In this document: piece by piece, positions 24,009 to 36,217 of the stretch | Layout: each line of letters starts with the position of its first letter | How positions within the stretch are numbered: position 1 is the first letter of the stretch | NCBI GenBank assembly: GCA_038049695.1 | Contig: CP142456.1 | Coordinates: forward strand, 15,714,501 to 15,778,500 | Direction: 5' to 3' | Source of the DNA: Cinnamomum chago | Taxonomy: Eukaryota > Streptophyta > Magnoliopsida > Laurales > Lauraceae | DNA length: 64,000 nt | Notes under the pieces: model-generated | Database searches by the model: none | Told to the model about the DNA's origin: nothing | What the model saw: the letters and a program-made list of their open reading frames with translations, nothing else | Position numbers and translations under genes: made by a program

Positions 24009-24624
24009 CTAAACACTAGGTCCGCACAAAAATAACCGTAACCCGCCAACCAACCCGCTCCGCTACAAGTGGATATACGTCAAAACTGCCTTTAGGCGGC
24101 GGGGTAGTTTCAATCCGCACTAATGAGCGGGCGATTACAGTTTGACATTTGAGTAGGCGGTTTCAAACCGCCCCGCCCGCTCATTTCCTACTTTTAATTT
24201 TTATAAAATTTTATTATATTTTATATTAAAAATTATAAACTGACAAGAGTTATATTCCTTTACAGATAGCACTTCTACTCGTATGGGTCCTCCACTCCTC
24301 ATGATCCTAGTGCAACTCCAATACAAGTCTAGATTATATTGTATGACAATTTGACGACCTTACAATTTTATCACTAAACTAAACATTGATGTTTATTATC
24401 TTTTATCAATGATTATTTTAACTATGATTTTTTTTTTTGTTGTTGCAGGATTACTTCAAATTATATATCGATCTTTACAAACTTGAAGTTTAGATTTTGA
24501 ATTTCTTTTAGCATTTGGACATTGAATTTTGAAATTTGGAGGTTTATTTATTGAAAGTTAGACATTGAATTTTCGAATATAGATGTTTATTTATTAGATT
24601 TTTTACTTTTGGATGTTAGATTAT

Positions 24625-25692
24625 TGATGAGAGCCTAAAATGTTTCATTTAGGCCCCTCAGTTTAGACTTTGGTATTCTCTCCTATGAGTCTAATTAGTC
24701 TAATTATGTTATTTTTATATTTTTGGGTGTTCTAGGTGCATTGGAAAGAAATTGGCGCAAGATGGAAAAAATGGCAAAAATCCAGACAAATCGGTGCTCA
24801 CTGGCACCGGGTGTGCAGGAATGTTTATTCCTGGCGTCCGGACGCCCGACCCGGATGAAGACTCCGCCTCTAGCACGTTTTGAGAGATTTTTTAGGTCCA
24901 AAACCTATAAATATAAGCCCTAATCTCATTTTAGAGATATTCACATCTTGGGAGAAGTTTTGGAGGCTGGTTTGGGAGCTTTAGAAAAGCGTCAATGGAG
25001 ATTTCGTCAGAGATTCATCGTCAACCTCTTGCCATGCGTAACTAAATCTTTATCTTTGGGTTGCGATGAAGCTCTAATCTCTTGTTTATGGTGATGTATA
25101 GGTTTAGGGTTTTATTTTAAACGCTTTTGGTTATATGACAAGATGTTAATCCATTGATTGGATTTTATTAATGCAATATCTCTTTCTTTGGTATTTTAAT
25201 CTTGTAGATTTGAATACTAAGTTATATAACGATAAATAAATGAATGTGTTTGTTAAATCTAGGATAATCTATGCCATAGAGATAGGTTATGCCCCTATTT
25301 ACATCCACATCCCTTATTTGTTGACTCTGAAGGTTTGTAACCAGAATGAGTCTTTATAGCATTGATAGTGAAACCCTAGGTCTATACTTGCCATTGTGCG
25401 AGGTTAGAGTGGATTCGTACCCTGAGATCTTTTCTCTGATTGAATCAACCCTGTCTTTTAATTTGTTAATTTAGGAATTACAATCAATCAACTCAACACT
25501 TCGTTTTCTAATAGGATTAGTTTAAGAATCAGAGATTTGTTTTCTAATAGGATTAGTTTAGGAATTTAGGAAACAACACAACTTAGCCTTTTTGTCTTAG
25601 TGGATACGATACTCGGTTAACATATTTGCTTTTGCAGGCAGAGATAGTAGCGGGGAATAATTTATATTTGCAACCCTATTTTAGAACGGTCA
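24625..25692 (+). repeat. Gypsy 5' LTR
   Basis: 1068 bp, begins TGATGAGAGCCTAAAATG and ends ACGGTCA. A TATA box candidate TATAAATATA lies at 24905-24914. Matches 38783-39910 along its whole length apart from substitutions and a minisatellite difference. Confidence 0.93.
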
Positions 25693-25697
25693 AATTT

Positions 25698-25712
25698 TGG
25701 CGCCGTTGCCGG
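25698..25712 (+). promoter_or_regulatory. Primer binding site (tRNA-Asp type)
   Basis: TGGCGCCGTTGCCGG lies 5 bp after the 5' LTR. It is complementary to the 3' end of plant tRNA-Asp and is where minus-strand DNA synthesis would start. Confidence 0.9.
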
Positions 25713-26114
25713 AGACAATTAGCACGGTTGTTTGTTTCTTTTAATTCTAACATTAGTTTAACTTTTTTAATTTCTTTTTATCTTATTTTACTGTATCATC
25801 TTTTCTCACACCTCTATTATTCTTACTGCAGGATCTTGATTCTAACACAGAGAATCCTAAAGTTTACGCAGGACCCTAGAGCACTGTTGACAACTTGAAA
25901 GCAATACTCAATTAAATGGCCGCTTATACCTAGAGCGTGGTAAGCTTAAACTTTCTGATTCTTTTCATATAATTGTAGTAAGTTTTGTGTGTGCATGCTT
26001 GGTCGTCGCTCTTGTCATCCGGATTTGATTTCTCTAGACCAAAATTTAGAGCGAGTCCTTAGAAAAATTAGATCATCTAAACACCCTTCTATTGTCTCAC
26101 ACACAAATTCACTA

Positions 26115-28718
26115 ATGGCTGAGGAAAGAAAAGAAGAAGGGGCTCCTGAGGCTCCACCTCTCCGGCCCTTGAAGGAGCACCAGACTCCTTCAGAATACGC
26201 GTCACCATTGTGTATTTAGCTGCCTGTACTATATGAAATCAAGCCTAACACAATCAATCTTATTCCTTCTTTCTACGGCTTGAACAATGAGGACTCGTAC
26301 AACTACATTGATGAATTCTTGGTTATTTGCTCCACGGTGCGAATAAACAATTTTAGTTGTGAGGCCTTGAAAATGTTTATCTTTCTGTTTTCATTGAAGG
26401 ACAAAGCCAAGTATTGGCTGAGTACTTTACCTGCAAACTCTATCAATTCTTGGGCTCAACTACAACAAAAAAATTTAGATAAATATTTCTCTGTGGGCAA
26501 AACAAATCAGTACAGGAGATCTATCACATCTTTCGCCCAAACTGATAATGAACAATTTCATGAGGCATGGGATAGATTCAAGGATCTCATTAGGAAGTGT
26601 CCTCATCACCAAATCCTCAAATGACAATTGGTGCAATTCTTTTATGATGGGTTATCACCTGAATGGCGAAACATGGTAGTGACCGCCAGTGGGGGATCAA
26701 TAATGTTAAAAAATGAGGATGAGGCATGAGAGCTCTTTGAGAATATGAGCGAGACCTTCCAACATCATGCCTCTACTGCTAGATTGGAGAGGCCGGCAAC
26801 CTCTATTTTGCAAAAACCTAAAGGCATATTTCAAATTCAGTCCTTTAATGAATTCACAACTCAAGTGGCTGCCTTGACCCAAAAGATAGATCAATTGATT
26901 TCTGGGGGACAATCTCTCCAATCTTCACCTCCCCAGCCTCCTGCTCATCAAGAATCTTGTGCTTTATGCAACAGTCCCACTCATTTTGTGAGTGATTGTT
27001 CTGCAGCACCCCAATTCTCTGAATTTGTATAAGAGCAGGTGAATGCTGCTCAGGGGTTCTCCAAACCGGGTAATGATCCTTATTCAAATACTTACAACCC
27101 GGGATGGCGCAATCACCCCAATTTTTCATGGAAGTCGCCTGATCAAGGCATTTCTTTCTCTCAATCGGGAAGTAGGCCTAATTTTCAATACAATCCTGCG
27201 GCCTAGCGTTCCCAACAATCCTACCAGCAATCCGACCCTCAACCACCTCAAAGAAATCCATCATTTGAGGAGACAGTATTGCAAGAGCTAAAGGAGTTGA
27301 AAGCAGGTAATCAATTGGTCCACTCCCATTCTCAGTCCATAGCCAAGCTAGAAGCCCAAATGGGCCAAATAGCTATCGCTCTTAATAGAAGAGAAGAGGG
27401 TCGTTTACCTAGCCAACCCACTGTTAACCCCAAGAATACATTTGAGGTCGGAAGTAGCTCGCAACCTCATGACACTTTTCATGAACAAGCCAAAGTAGTT
27501 GTCATGTTGAGGAATGAGCGTGAGGTTGATACTAGGCCTGAGGAACCTAAAAAAGATGTTAGAGAGTCTACCCCAAACCCCAAAAGCTCTAGGATGGAAA
27601 AGAGTCCCAAGGAAAAGGAGGTCAACCCTTCCACTTCTTCATCTATTCCGGCTGTGGCGCCCATTTATGTGCGCAAAGCCCCTTGCCCCACTTGTCTGGA
27701 CACACCCTCTCCCTTCAGGAAAAAGGGAGCAACCATGGATGAAATGTTAGATGTGTTCAAGCAAGTAAAGATCAATCTACCTTTGCTGGATGCTATCAAG
27801 GAAGTGCCTTCGTATGCGAAATTTCTAAAAGACTTGTGCACTCAGAAGCGCAAATCCAAACCTAATGTGTCAAAAAAGGTCCTGCTCACCGAGCAAGTGA
27901 GTTCCTTAATTCAGCATGACACTCCTCCCAAACTGAAAGATCCTGGCACCCCCACTGTAACTTGTACAATCGGGAGTCACATCATTGATCATGCTTTGCT
28001 AGATCTTGGAGCTAGTGTCAATCTCTTACCTTACTCACTGTATGAGCAAATTGGGTTGGGAGAGTTGAAACCCACAACGGTCATCTTGCAACTTGCTGAC
28101 AGATCCGTCAGGGTGCCCTGGGGTATAATTGAGGATGTTCTTGTTAAAGTGGACAAATTCCTTTTTCCCGCTGATTTCATTGTCCTTGACATAGAACCAG
28201 TGCCAAACATGCGAAAACAAACTCCGATCATACTCGGCCGCCCCTTCTTGGCCACGACTAATGCAACCATCAATTGTCACACCGGAGTTATGGATGTTTC
28301 TTTTGGCAATATGAAAGTTAGGCTGAATGCTTTTAAGGCCTCTCATCAACCTTTGGAAAAGGACGACTGCTTCACAGTCAATGTTGTTGATGAGCTAGTT
28401 GACGAAGCCCTCCCTTATATTTTAACTGAGGATCCCTTAGAGGCTTGCTTATCCCATTTCAGCTATGATGAGTATGATGTTGACCGTTCGATTTCCGATG
28501 TCAATGCCCTTTTGGATGAGGTAGCTATGCTAGACTTTCCCCAGTGGAGGGCAAAGATTGAACACCTACCTCCACTTTCTAAAGCACCAGCCCCTCCCTC
28601 GATTGAAGTTCCCCTCAAACTTGAGTTAAAACAACTTCCTACTACACTCAAGTATGCTTATCTTGGACCAAAGGATACATTGCTAGTCATCATTGCTTCT
28701 GATCTGTCTGATGATTAA
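26115..28718 (+). pseudogene. Gypsy gag-protease pseudogene
   Basis: One continuous frame starts at ATG 26115 (MAEERKEEGAPEAPPL). It contains the retrotransposon gag domain (YNYIDEFLVICSTVRIN...KYWLSTLPANSINSWAQL, 26280-26620), a truncated zinc-knuckle-like CALCNSPTHFVSDC (about 26960), a coiled-coil-like stretch (LQELKELKAGNQL) and the retropepsin-like protease with DLGASVNLLPYSLYEQIG (about 28000). The frame is not shifted anywhere, but it is broken by stops at 26217, 26622, 26727, 27030 and 27204. Each is explainable by a C-to-T change on one strand. The downstream RT continues in the same frame after a stop at 28716, so gag and pol may have been one ORF. Confidence 0.9.
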
Positions 28719-30200
28719 GAAGGTCAGCTCTTGGATGTGTTATAAGAGCACAAAAGTGCAATCGGCTGGTCTGTAGCCGATTTGAAAGGCATTGACCCCT
28801 CCATCTGCATGCACCGCATTCATTGCGAAGATGACGTGAAGTCGTCACGTGAAATGTAGCGTCGCTTAAATCCTAACATGATAGAGGTGGTCATGAAAGA
28901 AGTATTGAAGCTTCTTGATGCAGGTATTATATACCCAATTTCTGACAGCAAGTGGGCGAGCCCCACTTAGGTGGTGCCAACGAAGTCTGGCATCACAGTT
29001 GGGGAAAATGAGAACGGGGAGCTAATTCCCACACGAACCAGTACTGGGTGGCGCGTGTGCATTGATTATCGAAAGTTGAATTCTATGACCCGAAAGGACC
29101 ATTTTCCACTACCTTTCATTGACCAGATCTTGGAAAGGTTAGCTGACCAAAGTTTTTATTGTTTCCTGGATGATTATTCTGGATATAACCAAGTGGCCGT
29201 CTACCCTAATGACCAGGAGAAAACAACCTTCACTTGTCCTTTCGATACATTCGCTTACGGGCGGATGCCATTCGGACTTTGTAATGCACCCACGACTTTT
29301 CAACGGTGTATGATGTCTATTTTCTCTGACATGGTGGAGAAATTCTTAGAGGTGTTTATGGATGATTTCTCTGTTTTCGGACCTTCATTTGATGAATGTC
29401 TCCATAATTTGGCAAAGGTGCTGAAACGTTGTACAAAGACAAACTTGGTCTTGAGTTGGGAGAAAAGTCATTTCATGGTATGTGAGGGCATCATTTTAGG
29501 GCATATCGTTTCCGCTAAAGGCATTGAGGTGGATAAGGCCAAGGTTGATCTTATATCCAAACTTCCACCTCCCTTGTCGGTTAAGCAAGTTCGATCCTTC
29601 TTAGGACATGCAGGGTTTTACCGTAGATTTATTAAAGACTTTAGTAAGATTTCTTGACCCTTGTGTGCATTGCTCACCAAGGAGGCCTCTTTTGTCTTTA
29701 ATGAGGCTTGCATGCAAGCTTTTGAGAAGCTTTGTGAGGCCCTGTCCACCGCCCCTATCATTCAGTCACCAGATTGGGCCCATCCGTTTGAGATTATGTG
29801 CGATGCTTCCGACAATGCTGTCAGTGCAAACCTGGGCCAATGGGTGAACAAGGTTCCACATGTCATCTATTACGCTAGCAAAACCCTCTCCGATGCCCAA
29901 CTGAATTACACCACGATGGGGAAGGAATTGTTAGCTGTTGTGTTTGCCTTGGATAAATTTCGGTCTTATCTGTTAGGATCGAAGGTCATAGTGTTCACCG
30001 ACCATGCCGCGTTGCGGTACTTACTGTCCAAAAAGGACACTAAGCCAAGATTGATTAGGTGGATTCTATTACTTTAAGAATTCGACTTTGACATTCGGGA
30101 CAAGTAAGGTTCCGAAATCAGTGTAGCTGACCACCTATCTCGGATCTTGGTGGAAACTACAGAAGACACCTTACCCTTGCCTGACTCATTTCCCGATGAG
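28719..30200 (+). pseudogene. Gypsy pol: reverse transcriptase and RNase H pseudogene
   Basis: Same frame as gag. Reverse transcriptase motifs: WRVCIDYRKLN (about 29049), FPLPFIDQ, FLDDYSGYNQ, FGLCNAPTTFQRCM, and the catalytic box as FMDDFSVFG (about 29355). RNase H follows: [14 protein letters not shown] (about 29790), [39 protein letters not shown]. Stops at 28716, 28743, 28857, 28968, 29655, 30075 and 30105 interrupt it without frameshift. The frame is cut at 30242 by a solo LTR and resumes at 32009 with integrase. Confidence 0.93.
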
Positions 30201-30242
30201 AAATTATTTATGGTGTCCCAAAATCACCCCCCTGGTATGCTC

Positions 30243-32003
30243 TGTTAGGAATTTTGTATATTGCAATTTGATGGATGCATTAACATTCTAGCATCGTTTG
30301 TTTTACACACATATGCATTGATTTTGAAAAACTTGAAATCTTGATTTTACATGCATTGGTTTTTAGATTTGTAAAAGTATTGAGTTTTGCATGTTTTGTT
30401 TTTAAACTTGGATGCAATTAGATTTGAAAAGAGATTTATCAAATCAAGTAAGCCATTGGTTTAAAGTTTTGAATCATTTTAGGCTTTTTAAGTTTCATGA
30501 AGGTTTGAGCTCAATGTTTCCTTCTTTCATATGTTTTAACCTTAAGCTCAAATTCATTCAAGCTTTCCAAAGGTTCTTTCTTTACAATCATTATTTTGAT
30601 TTGGAGTTTTCATGACTTTAGAATTTCAGTTTTCATCCTTTTTCAGTCATGAATTCTTGCTTGATAAAAGTGTCTCAAAGTCCCTTGGAAGATGCCCTCA
30701 TAAATTACAAGTTTCTAAAAAATCAGGAATTCTAGGCATGCACCAGGTCGACCTGCCTGTGTGGCCGGTCGACCGGGCCAAGGGACCCGGTCGACCGAGC
30801 ACACTGCGGGTCGACAGGGAGTTTTGTGCTGAAGCCTCTCCAACGGATATTTTTCTAGCCGTTGTGTGTACCAGGTCGACCCGGGGGTCATGGGGTCAAC
30901 CGGGCCAACTAGTCGTTGGACTGTTTTTTGGTTTAAAGTCCATTCTTTTCCCATCTTTTGTGAGGCTTGTTGGATGAACTTTTGAGACCATTTTGGAGCC
31001 TAAGAAAGGGGAATGAGGTGATAAGGCTAGAAGGCTTTTTGAAAATCAAATGCTTGAGTTTTTAAAAGGTACATCTTACTAGTTATTTTGATTTCCATTC
31101 AAATTGAAATCTATGCATGTTTAAATCTTTGTATTTTCATAAATGCATGATTTCTAACTTCTTAAGAGTTGTTTAGCCAACTCAATATCATCTTTGGTAA
31201 ATTAGATTGGTTTGCAAACTCTCATGTCTAATTCACATGTGTTCTTAGACTTTAATATTCATACAACTTGTTTTAGTTCATTTCTTTAAGTTGTTTGAAT
31301 CTTTCATGTGATTAGCATTTATCTTCAATCATCTTTTTCTAAGCTTTGATTTTAAAATGCATCAAGCATTCATTTAAGAGCTTCATTGTAGAAATTGATT
31401 CAAGTAAAACATTCATACACTTGTACACACACTTTAGCTTATTTTAGTGTATGTTTGTAGTTTGAATTACACTTTCATATTAGCCTATTTAAGAGGAAAT
31501 TTCATTGAGCTTATATTGTATCTCTTAGAGTGATCTTTTGTGAAGACACCTTCTTAGAGAAATCTTTCTTTTGTAAAGGTTATTGCTAAGCCTAAGAAAA
31601 GCATTGTGTAAAGGTTATTGCTTAACCTAGAAAAGCATCTTGTAAAGGTTGTTGTTGAGCCTAAGAAAAACAACATTGTAAAGGTTGTTGTTTAGCCTAG
31701 AAAAACAACATTGTAAGGGTTATTGCTTAGCCTATTGAAAAGCATAACTAGTGGAAATCCGGTGGGATGATTGGATCACAAGCCGGTAGTGGACGTAGGC
31801 ATTGAAGCCGAACCACTATAAACCTTTGTGTTGTGGTGTATGCTTGTGGTGATTGTTTATATTAGCTTCCGCATCTTGTTTGATTAATCATCACATGTGA
31901 CTAGTTTATGTTAAGGAATTAAAATTTGTCTTAATTGGTCACATTTTGTAGCTCACCCTATTCACCCCCCCCCCCCTCTAGGGTTTGGATCCCAGGACTT
32001 TCA
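30243..32003 (+). mobile_element. Solo LTR, SIRE-like Copia family, copy 1
   Basis: 1761 bp, begins TGTTAGGAATTTTG and ends GGACTTTCA, flanked by the 5-bp duplication TGCTC (30238-30242, 32004-32008). It contains GCCGAACCACTATAAA, a repeated AAAGGTTATTGCTTAGCCT minisatellite (about 31573-31745), a poly-C run and a CTAGGGTTTGGATCC end typical of SIRE/Maximus-type LTRs. It also has GGTCGACC palindromes at 30746-30900. No internal region or second LTR belongs to it. Confidence 0.9.
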
Positions 32004-32008
32004 TGCTC

Positions 32009-33240
32009 ATATTGTGAATTATCTAGTCGTGGGGGCGATTCTTTCAAATTGGTCCAAGCAGGACAAGGATCGTTTCTTCTCCCAGGTAAAGATGTATTTT
32101 TGGGAGGATCCCGAACTTTTCAAGTTCTGTCCAGACCAAGTGATCAAGCGATGTGTACCCGAGAGTGAATATAACAGTACACTTACTGTCTGTCACTCTT
32201 TTGAGTGTGGAGGGCATTTCAGTGGGAAGAAAATCGCTGTGAAAGTTTTACAGAGTGACTTCTATTGGCCCACTCTTTTTCAAGAAGCTCATCAGTTTTG
32301 CAAAACTTGTTTACGCTGTCAGCAAACAGGTAACATGTCTAGGAGGGACATGATGCCCTTACAACAGCTTTTGATTGTAGAAATTTTTGATGTGTGGGGC
32401 ATCAATTTTATGGGACCGTTTCCGCCGTCTTTTGGTTTTCAATACATTCTAGTGGCGGTTGATTACGTGTCCAAGTGGGTGGAAGCGGCTACTACTAAGA
32501 CTAATGACCACAAAGTTGTGGTCAAATTCCTGCAAAGTAATATTTTCAGTCGCTTTGGCTGTCTGCGAGCAATAATAAGTGATGAGGGCACCCACTTCGT
32601 GAATAAACACTTCGAAGCGCTGGTAAAGAAATACTCCATCACACACAAGGTGGCTACACCTTATCATCCTCAAACCAGCGGCTAAATCGAAGTGTCCAAT
32701 AGGGAGGTGAAGCGTATCTTGGAAAAAAATGGTGAAACCCGACCGCAAAGATTGGTCTTTGCGGTTAAATGATGCTTTATGGGCATATCGTACTGCTTAC
32801 AAGACTCCAATTGGTATGTCCCCCTATCGATTAGTGTTTGGCAAGGCTTGCCACTTACCAGTTGAACTCGAGCACCGCGCCATGTGGGCCATCAAGCAAT
32901 TCAATTTTGATATGGCCGCTGCCGGTTCTACTCGGAAACTCCAACTCAATGAGTTAGAAGAGATTCGGAACGAAGCCTACATTAGTTCTAAAATGTATAA
33001 GGCGCGGACTAAAGCTTTCCATGACAAACACATTTTGCGAAAGTCCTTTGAGCCGAATCAAAAGGTATGGCTTTTCAATTCCAAGTTGTGACTCTTTCCA
33101 GGTAAAATGCGGTCAAGATGGGATGGACCGTATGTGGTAACCAAGGTTTTTTTTATCATGGTGCAGTAGAAATTCGCAACCCCAACACTAGGAGTTTTCT
33201 TAAAGTAAATGATCAATGATTGAAATCCTATGTTGAGGGT
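32009..33240 (+). pseudogene. Gypsy pol: integrase pseudogene
   Basis: Continues pol after the first solo LTR ([18 protein letters not shown]). The H2C2 zinc-binding region (HSFECGGHF...[11 protein letters not shown]) is followed by the integrase core: [13 protein letters not shown] with the first Asp, [12 protein letters not shown] with the second, and EVSNREVK with the Glu. The C-terminal part [25 protein letters not shown] ends in a WDGPYVV-type module. Damage: stops at 32683 and 33089 and one frameshift in an A run near 32725. No chromodomain is evident. Confidence 0.92.
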
Positions 33241-33266
33241 ATTACTGCTGGTGACGTAGTGGAGTC

Positions 33267-35395
33267 TGTTAGGGATTTTGTGTTTTGCAATTTGATGGAT
33301 GCATTATCATTTTAGCATCATTCGAATTTTCACACATGCATTGTTTTAGAAAATCTTGAAATCTTGATTTACACATGCATTGTTTTTAAGACTTGTAGAA
33401 ATATTGATTTATGCATGTTTTAATTTTAAACTTGGATGCATTTAAATTTCAAAAGAAGATTTTCGAATCACGCTTGCCTATGGTTTTAAAAGTTTCAAAT
33501 CAACTTAGGCATTTTAGGTTTCATGTTTTTTCTAACTCTTAGAATGACTTAAAACATGTTTCCAGGTTTGATTCAATGGCCTAGACCTCCAAGACCAAGT
33601 TTCCTTTTCAAAAATCAATTTTACGAATCTTTATAATCAGGGAAAGCTCGGTCAACCGAACCTTTGTCGGTCAGCTGTCGGTTCCGATTCCAGAATATGA
33701 AATCTATGTTTTCTGGGAACTTCGATCAGCTGTCGGTCAAGTGTTGGTCACCTGTCGGTTGACCGAACTTCAGTTCGGTTAACCGACAAGTGTATTTCGG
33801 TCAGCAAACTTTTGAAATATTTGACTGTTGGATTATGACCGTTGAGTTCGGTCGACCGACAAGCTAGCCGTTGGACAAAATTTTCTATAAATTAAAGTTC
33901 ATTCCTTACCCAAATTAGAGGATCCAAGGGATTCTCCTTGAGGTGTTTTGAGGCTAAACAAAGGAGAATGAGCTAAGGGAGGCTAGTTGGTCAAAAAGGG
34001 AAGCTAAAGCTTGGAATCATAAGTAAATCTTCTATGTAAGCTTAGTTTTCATTTTCATATGTTTTTATGCTTTGCTTAAATTATTAGTAAATCTTTTTAA
34101 GCATGTTAACTATGATTTGTTGTGTCCTTAACATGTATTTGTTTTGAATTGATTTATTGTTTCGGATGCATCACCTTGATTCAAACCAAGTAGTTCTCAA
34201 ATGGGTCTATCTAAGTAAATCATGTTAATGAAAACATCTTTGAAATTATATGTAACATGATTCCTATATTTGGTTGAATCTTTGGTTTTTGTTTTTCATC
34301 AAAAGAAAATCACTTTCAAATCTATCTTATGTTTTGGATTCAACAACTTCAAAAATCACATGTATTTTGTTTTAAAGTTTCACACAACTTGCTTAGCATT
34401 GATATACATCTTTTTCAAGTTGGTTTTTAAATAACATGTGATTTGTTCATTCACTTCAATCAAATCTATTTTTGTGCTTTACACTTTCAAATGCTTGTCG
34501 CATACATATATTGAGCTACAATGTTAATTTGATTAAAACTCTTATGCATCACATGTTTTGTTTTTAGAATTTCACAACTTGTTTAGAATACATAGGTATA
34601 TCTTTTACAAGTTATTTTTAACATGTGATTAACATTCTTTCCTCAATCACAAATGTTTTTATGAGCTAAAACTTTTAAAAGCCTTTGGCATACATTTATG
34701 AGCTTTCATTTTCAAATTGATTGAGAACATCATACATACACATTGTGCATTCATATTTGCATTCATAGTGTGTGTATGTGAATTGGATTTTTCACTTTCA
34801 TATCCGCCTAATCAAGAGGCATTGTAATTGAGCTTAAATTGTATCTCCATCAAATGTATTCTAGACACTCCTCAAAGGGAGATCCAACCTTCAGGTTGCA
34901 TAGGTCATTGCTTAGCCTAAAAAAGCATAGTGTATAGGTTGATGTTAAGCCTTGAAAAACATCAGTTGTAGACACTACTCAGAGGGAGATCCAACATTCA
35001 GGTTGCATAGGTCATTGCTTAGCCTAAAAAAACATAGTGTATAGGTTGATGTTAAGCCTTGAAAAATATCAGTTGTAGATGTTATTGCTTAGCCTTAGAA
35101 AGCATATTGTAAAGGTTATTGCTTAGCCTATTGAAAAGCATAAATAGTGGGAATCCGGTGGAGTGCTGGATCACAAGCCGGTAGTGGATGTAGGTATTGA
35201 GGCCGAACCACTATAAATCATTGTGTGATGGTGAATGCTTTGCGATGATTATTTTTGTTAGCTTTCGCATTTTAGTTCTATATCATCACTTGTGACTAAT
35301 TGAATTAAAGAAGTTAGAATTGGTCATAATTGGTCACTGTTTTGAAGCTCACCCTATTCACCCCCCCCCCTCTAGGGTTCGGATCCGAACTTTCA
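33267..35395 (+). mobile_element. Solo LTR, SIRE-like Copia family, copy 2
   Basis: 2129 bp, begins TGTTAGGGATTTTG and ends GAACTTTCA, flanked by the 5-bp duplication GAGTC (33262-33266, 35396-35400). Same family as 30243-32003: shared start, TTTGATGGATGCATTA, GCCGAACCACTATAAA and poly-C/CTAGGGTT end. It is longer because of expansion in the GGTCATTGCTTAGCCT minisatellite (34880-35140) and the middle. It carries GGTCAACCGA/CGGTTGACCG-type inverted motifs at 33640-33870. Confidence 0.9.
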
Positions 35396-35400
35396 GAGTC

Positions 35401-36217
35401 CATTACGCTGATGGACCCGTCCTATCTTGTAGACTAAAGTTACTTGACGTCAGGCTGACGACGTTAAACCAAGCTCTTGTAGGAGGAAACCCGAGTGTAG
35501 ATAGGGTCGTAGGGTAGGTGTCGTCGACTTTTAGTCCTTTTTGTCGTCAAAATTGAGTCCATTTTGAGTCATCCATGTTGGAGGAGGGGGATGCCTTTAG
35601 GTGGTTAGTCCTCACCATTGAGAGAGAGTTTTGGTTTAAAAAAAAATTCTAGGCGTCTGGACGCCGAAAATTCAAATAAAAAAAAATTCGTGGGACACAT
35701 CTTAAGGAGCAGCCCTTCCCCATTCTCTTTTCCTTCTCTTCAAACCCCCTTTTTCTTTCTTTCTCTCCCACAACCAACCCTCATCACCACATACACACCT
35801 ACCACCCTCCTCCTCCTATTTTCTCCACCACCATTGCATTCCTCTCCTTCCCCTCTTCCATTCTCTCTCATTCTTTCCTCATACAAGTGCCACCGGAGCC
35901 TACATTCCCGCCGGTGGCATCCACTCTTTCCGGTTAGATCTACTGGCGCTCGAGGCTCTCCAACCATTTGAAGCACTTGGGTTCTCTTCCCCACGTGCTC
36001 TTCTACGTGCCGGCGGTGCCCGTTTGTCTCCAGCCAACTTTTCCGGTCATCTTCTCCGGCGACTTCACCGGAGCTCCGACGAGCAATTTGTGGGTAAATT
36101 TCTTTTTAATTGTTTTTCTTTATTGTTCTTTTTCTTTTATCTTGCAATTGTGTTAAGTTGTTTTAGGTTTGTTTTTCCTTATTCATTGTCACTTCCATTT
36201 GAAAAAAAAAACACAAA
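35401..36217 (+). other. Gypsy spacer between pol and the extra ORF
   Basis: Contains the end of pol, GACGTTAAACCAAGCTCTTG and a GGAGGAAACCCGAG motif common after pol in Athila-type elements. A CT-rich leader-like stretch (35710-35880) follows, with GTGGGTAAATTTC near 36088 resembling a 5' splice donor. It may be the leader of a subgenomic or spliced RNA for the next ORF. Confidence 0.5.

Noticed and set aside
30243..35395. The two SIRE-like LTRs as the paired LTRs of one element
   Set aside because: Each has its own perfect 5-bp duplication, and the sequence between them is the integrase of the host Gypsy element in continuity with its RT.
35618..35971. 117-codon frame between pol and the accessory ORF as an envelope gene
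   Set aside because: CT-rich leader-like DNA gives Ser/Pro/Leu-rich translation. There is no signal peptide plus transmembrane arrangement and no known motif.
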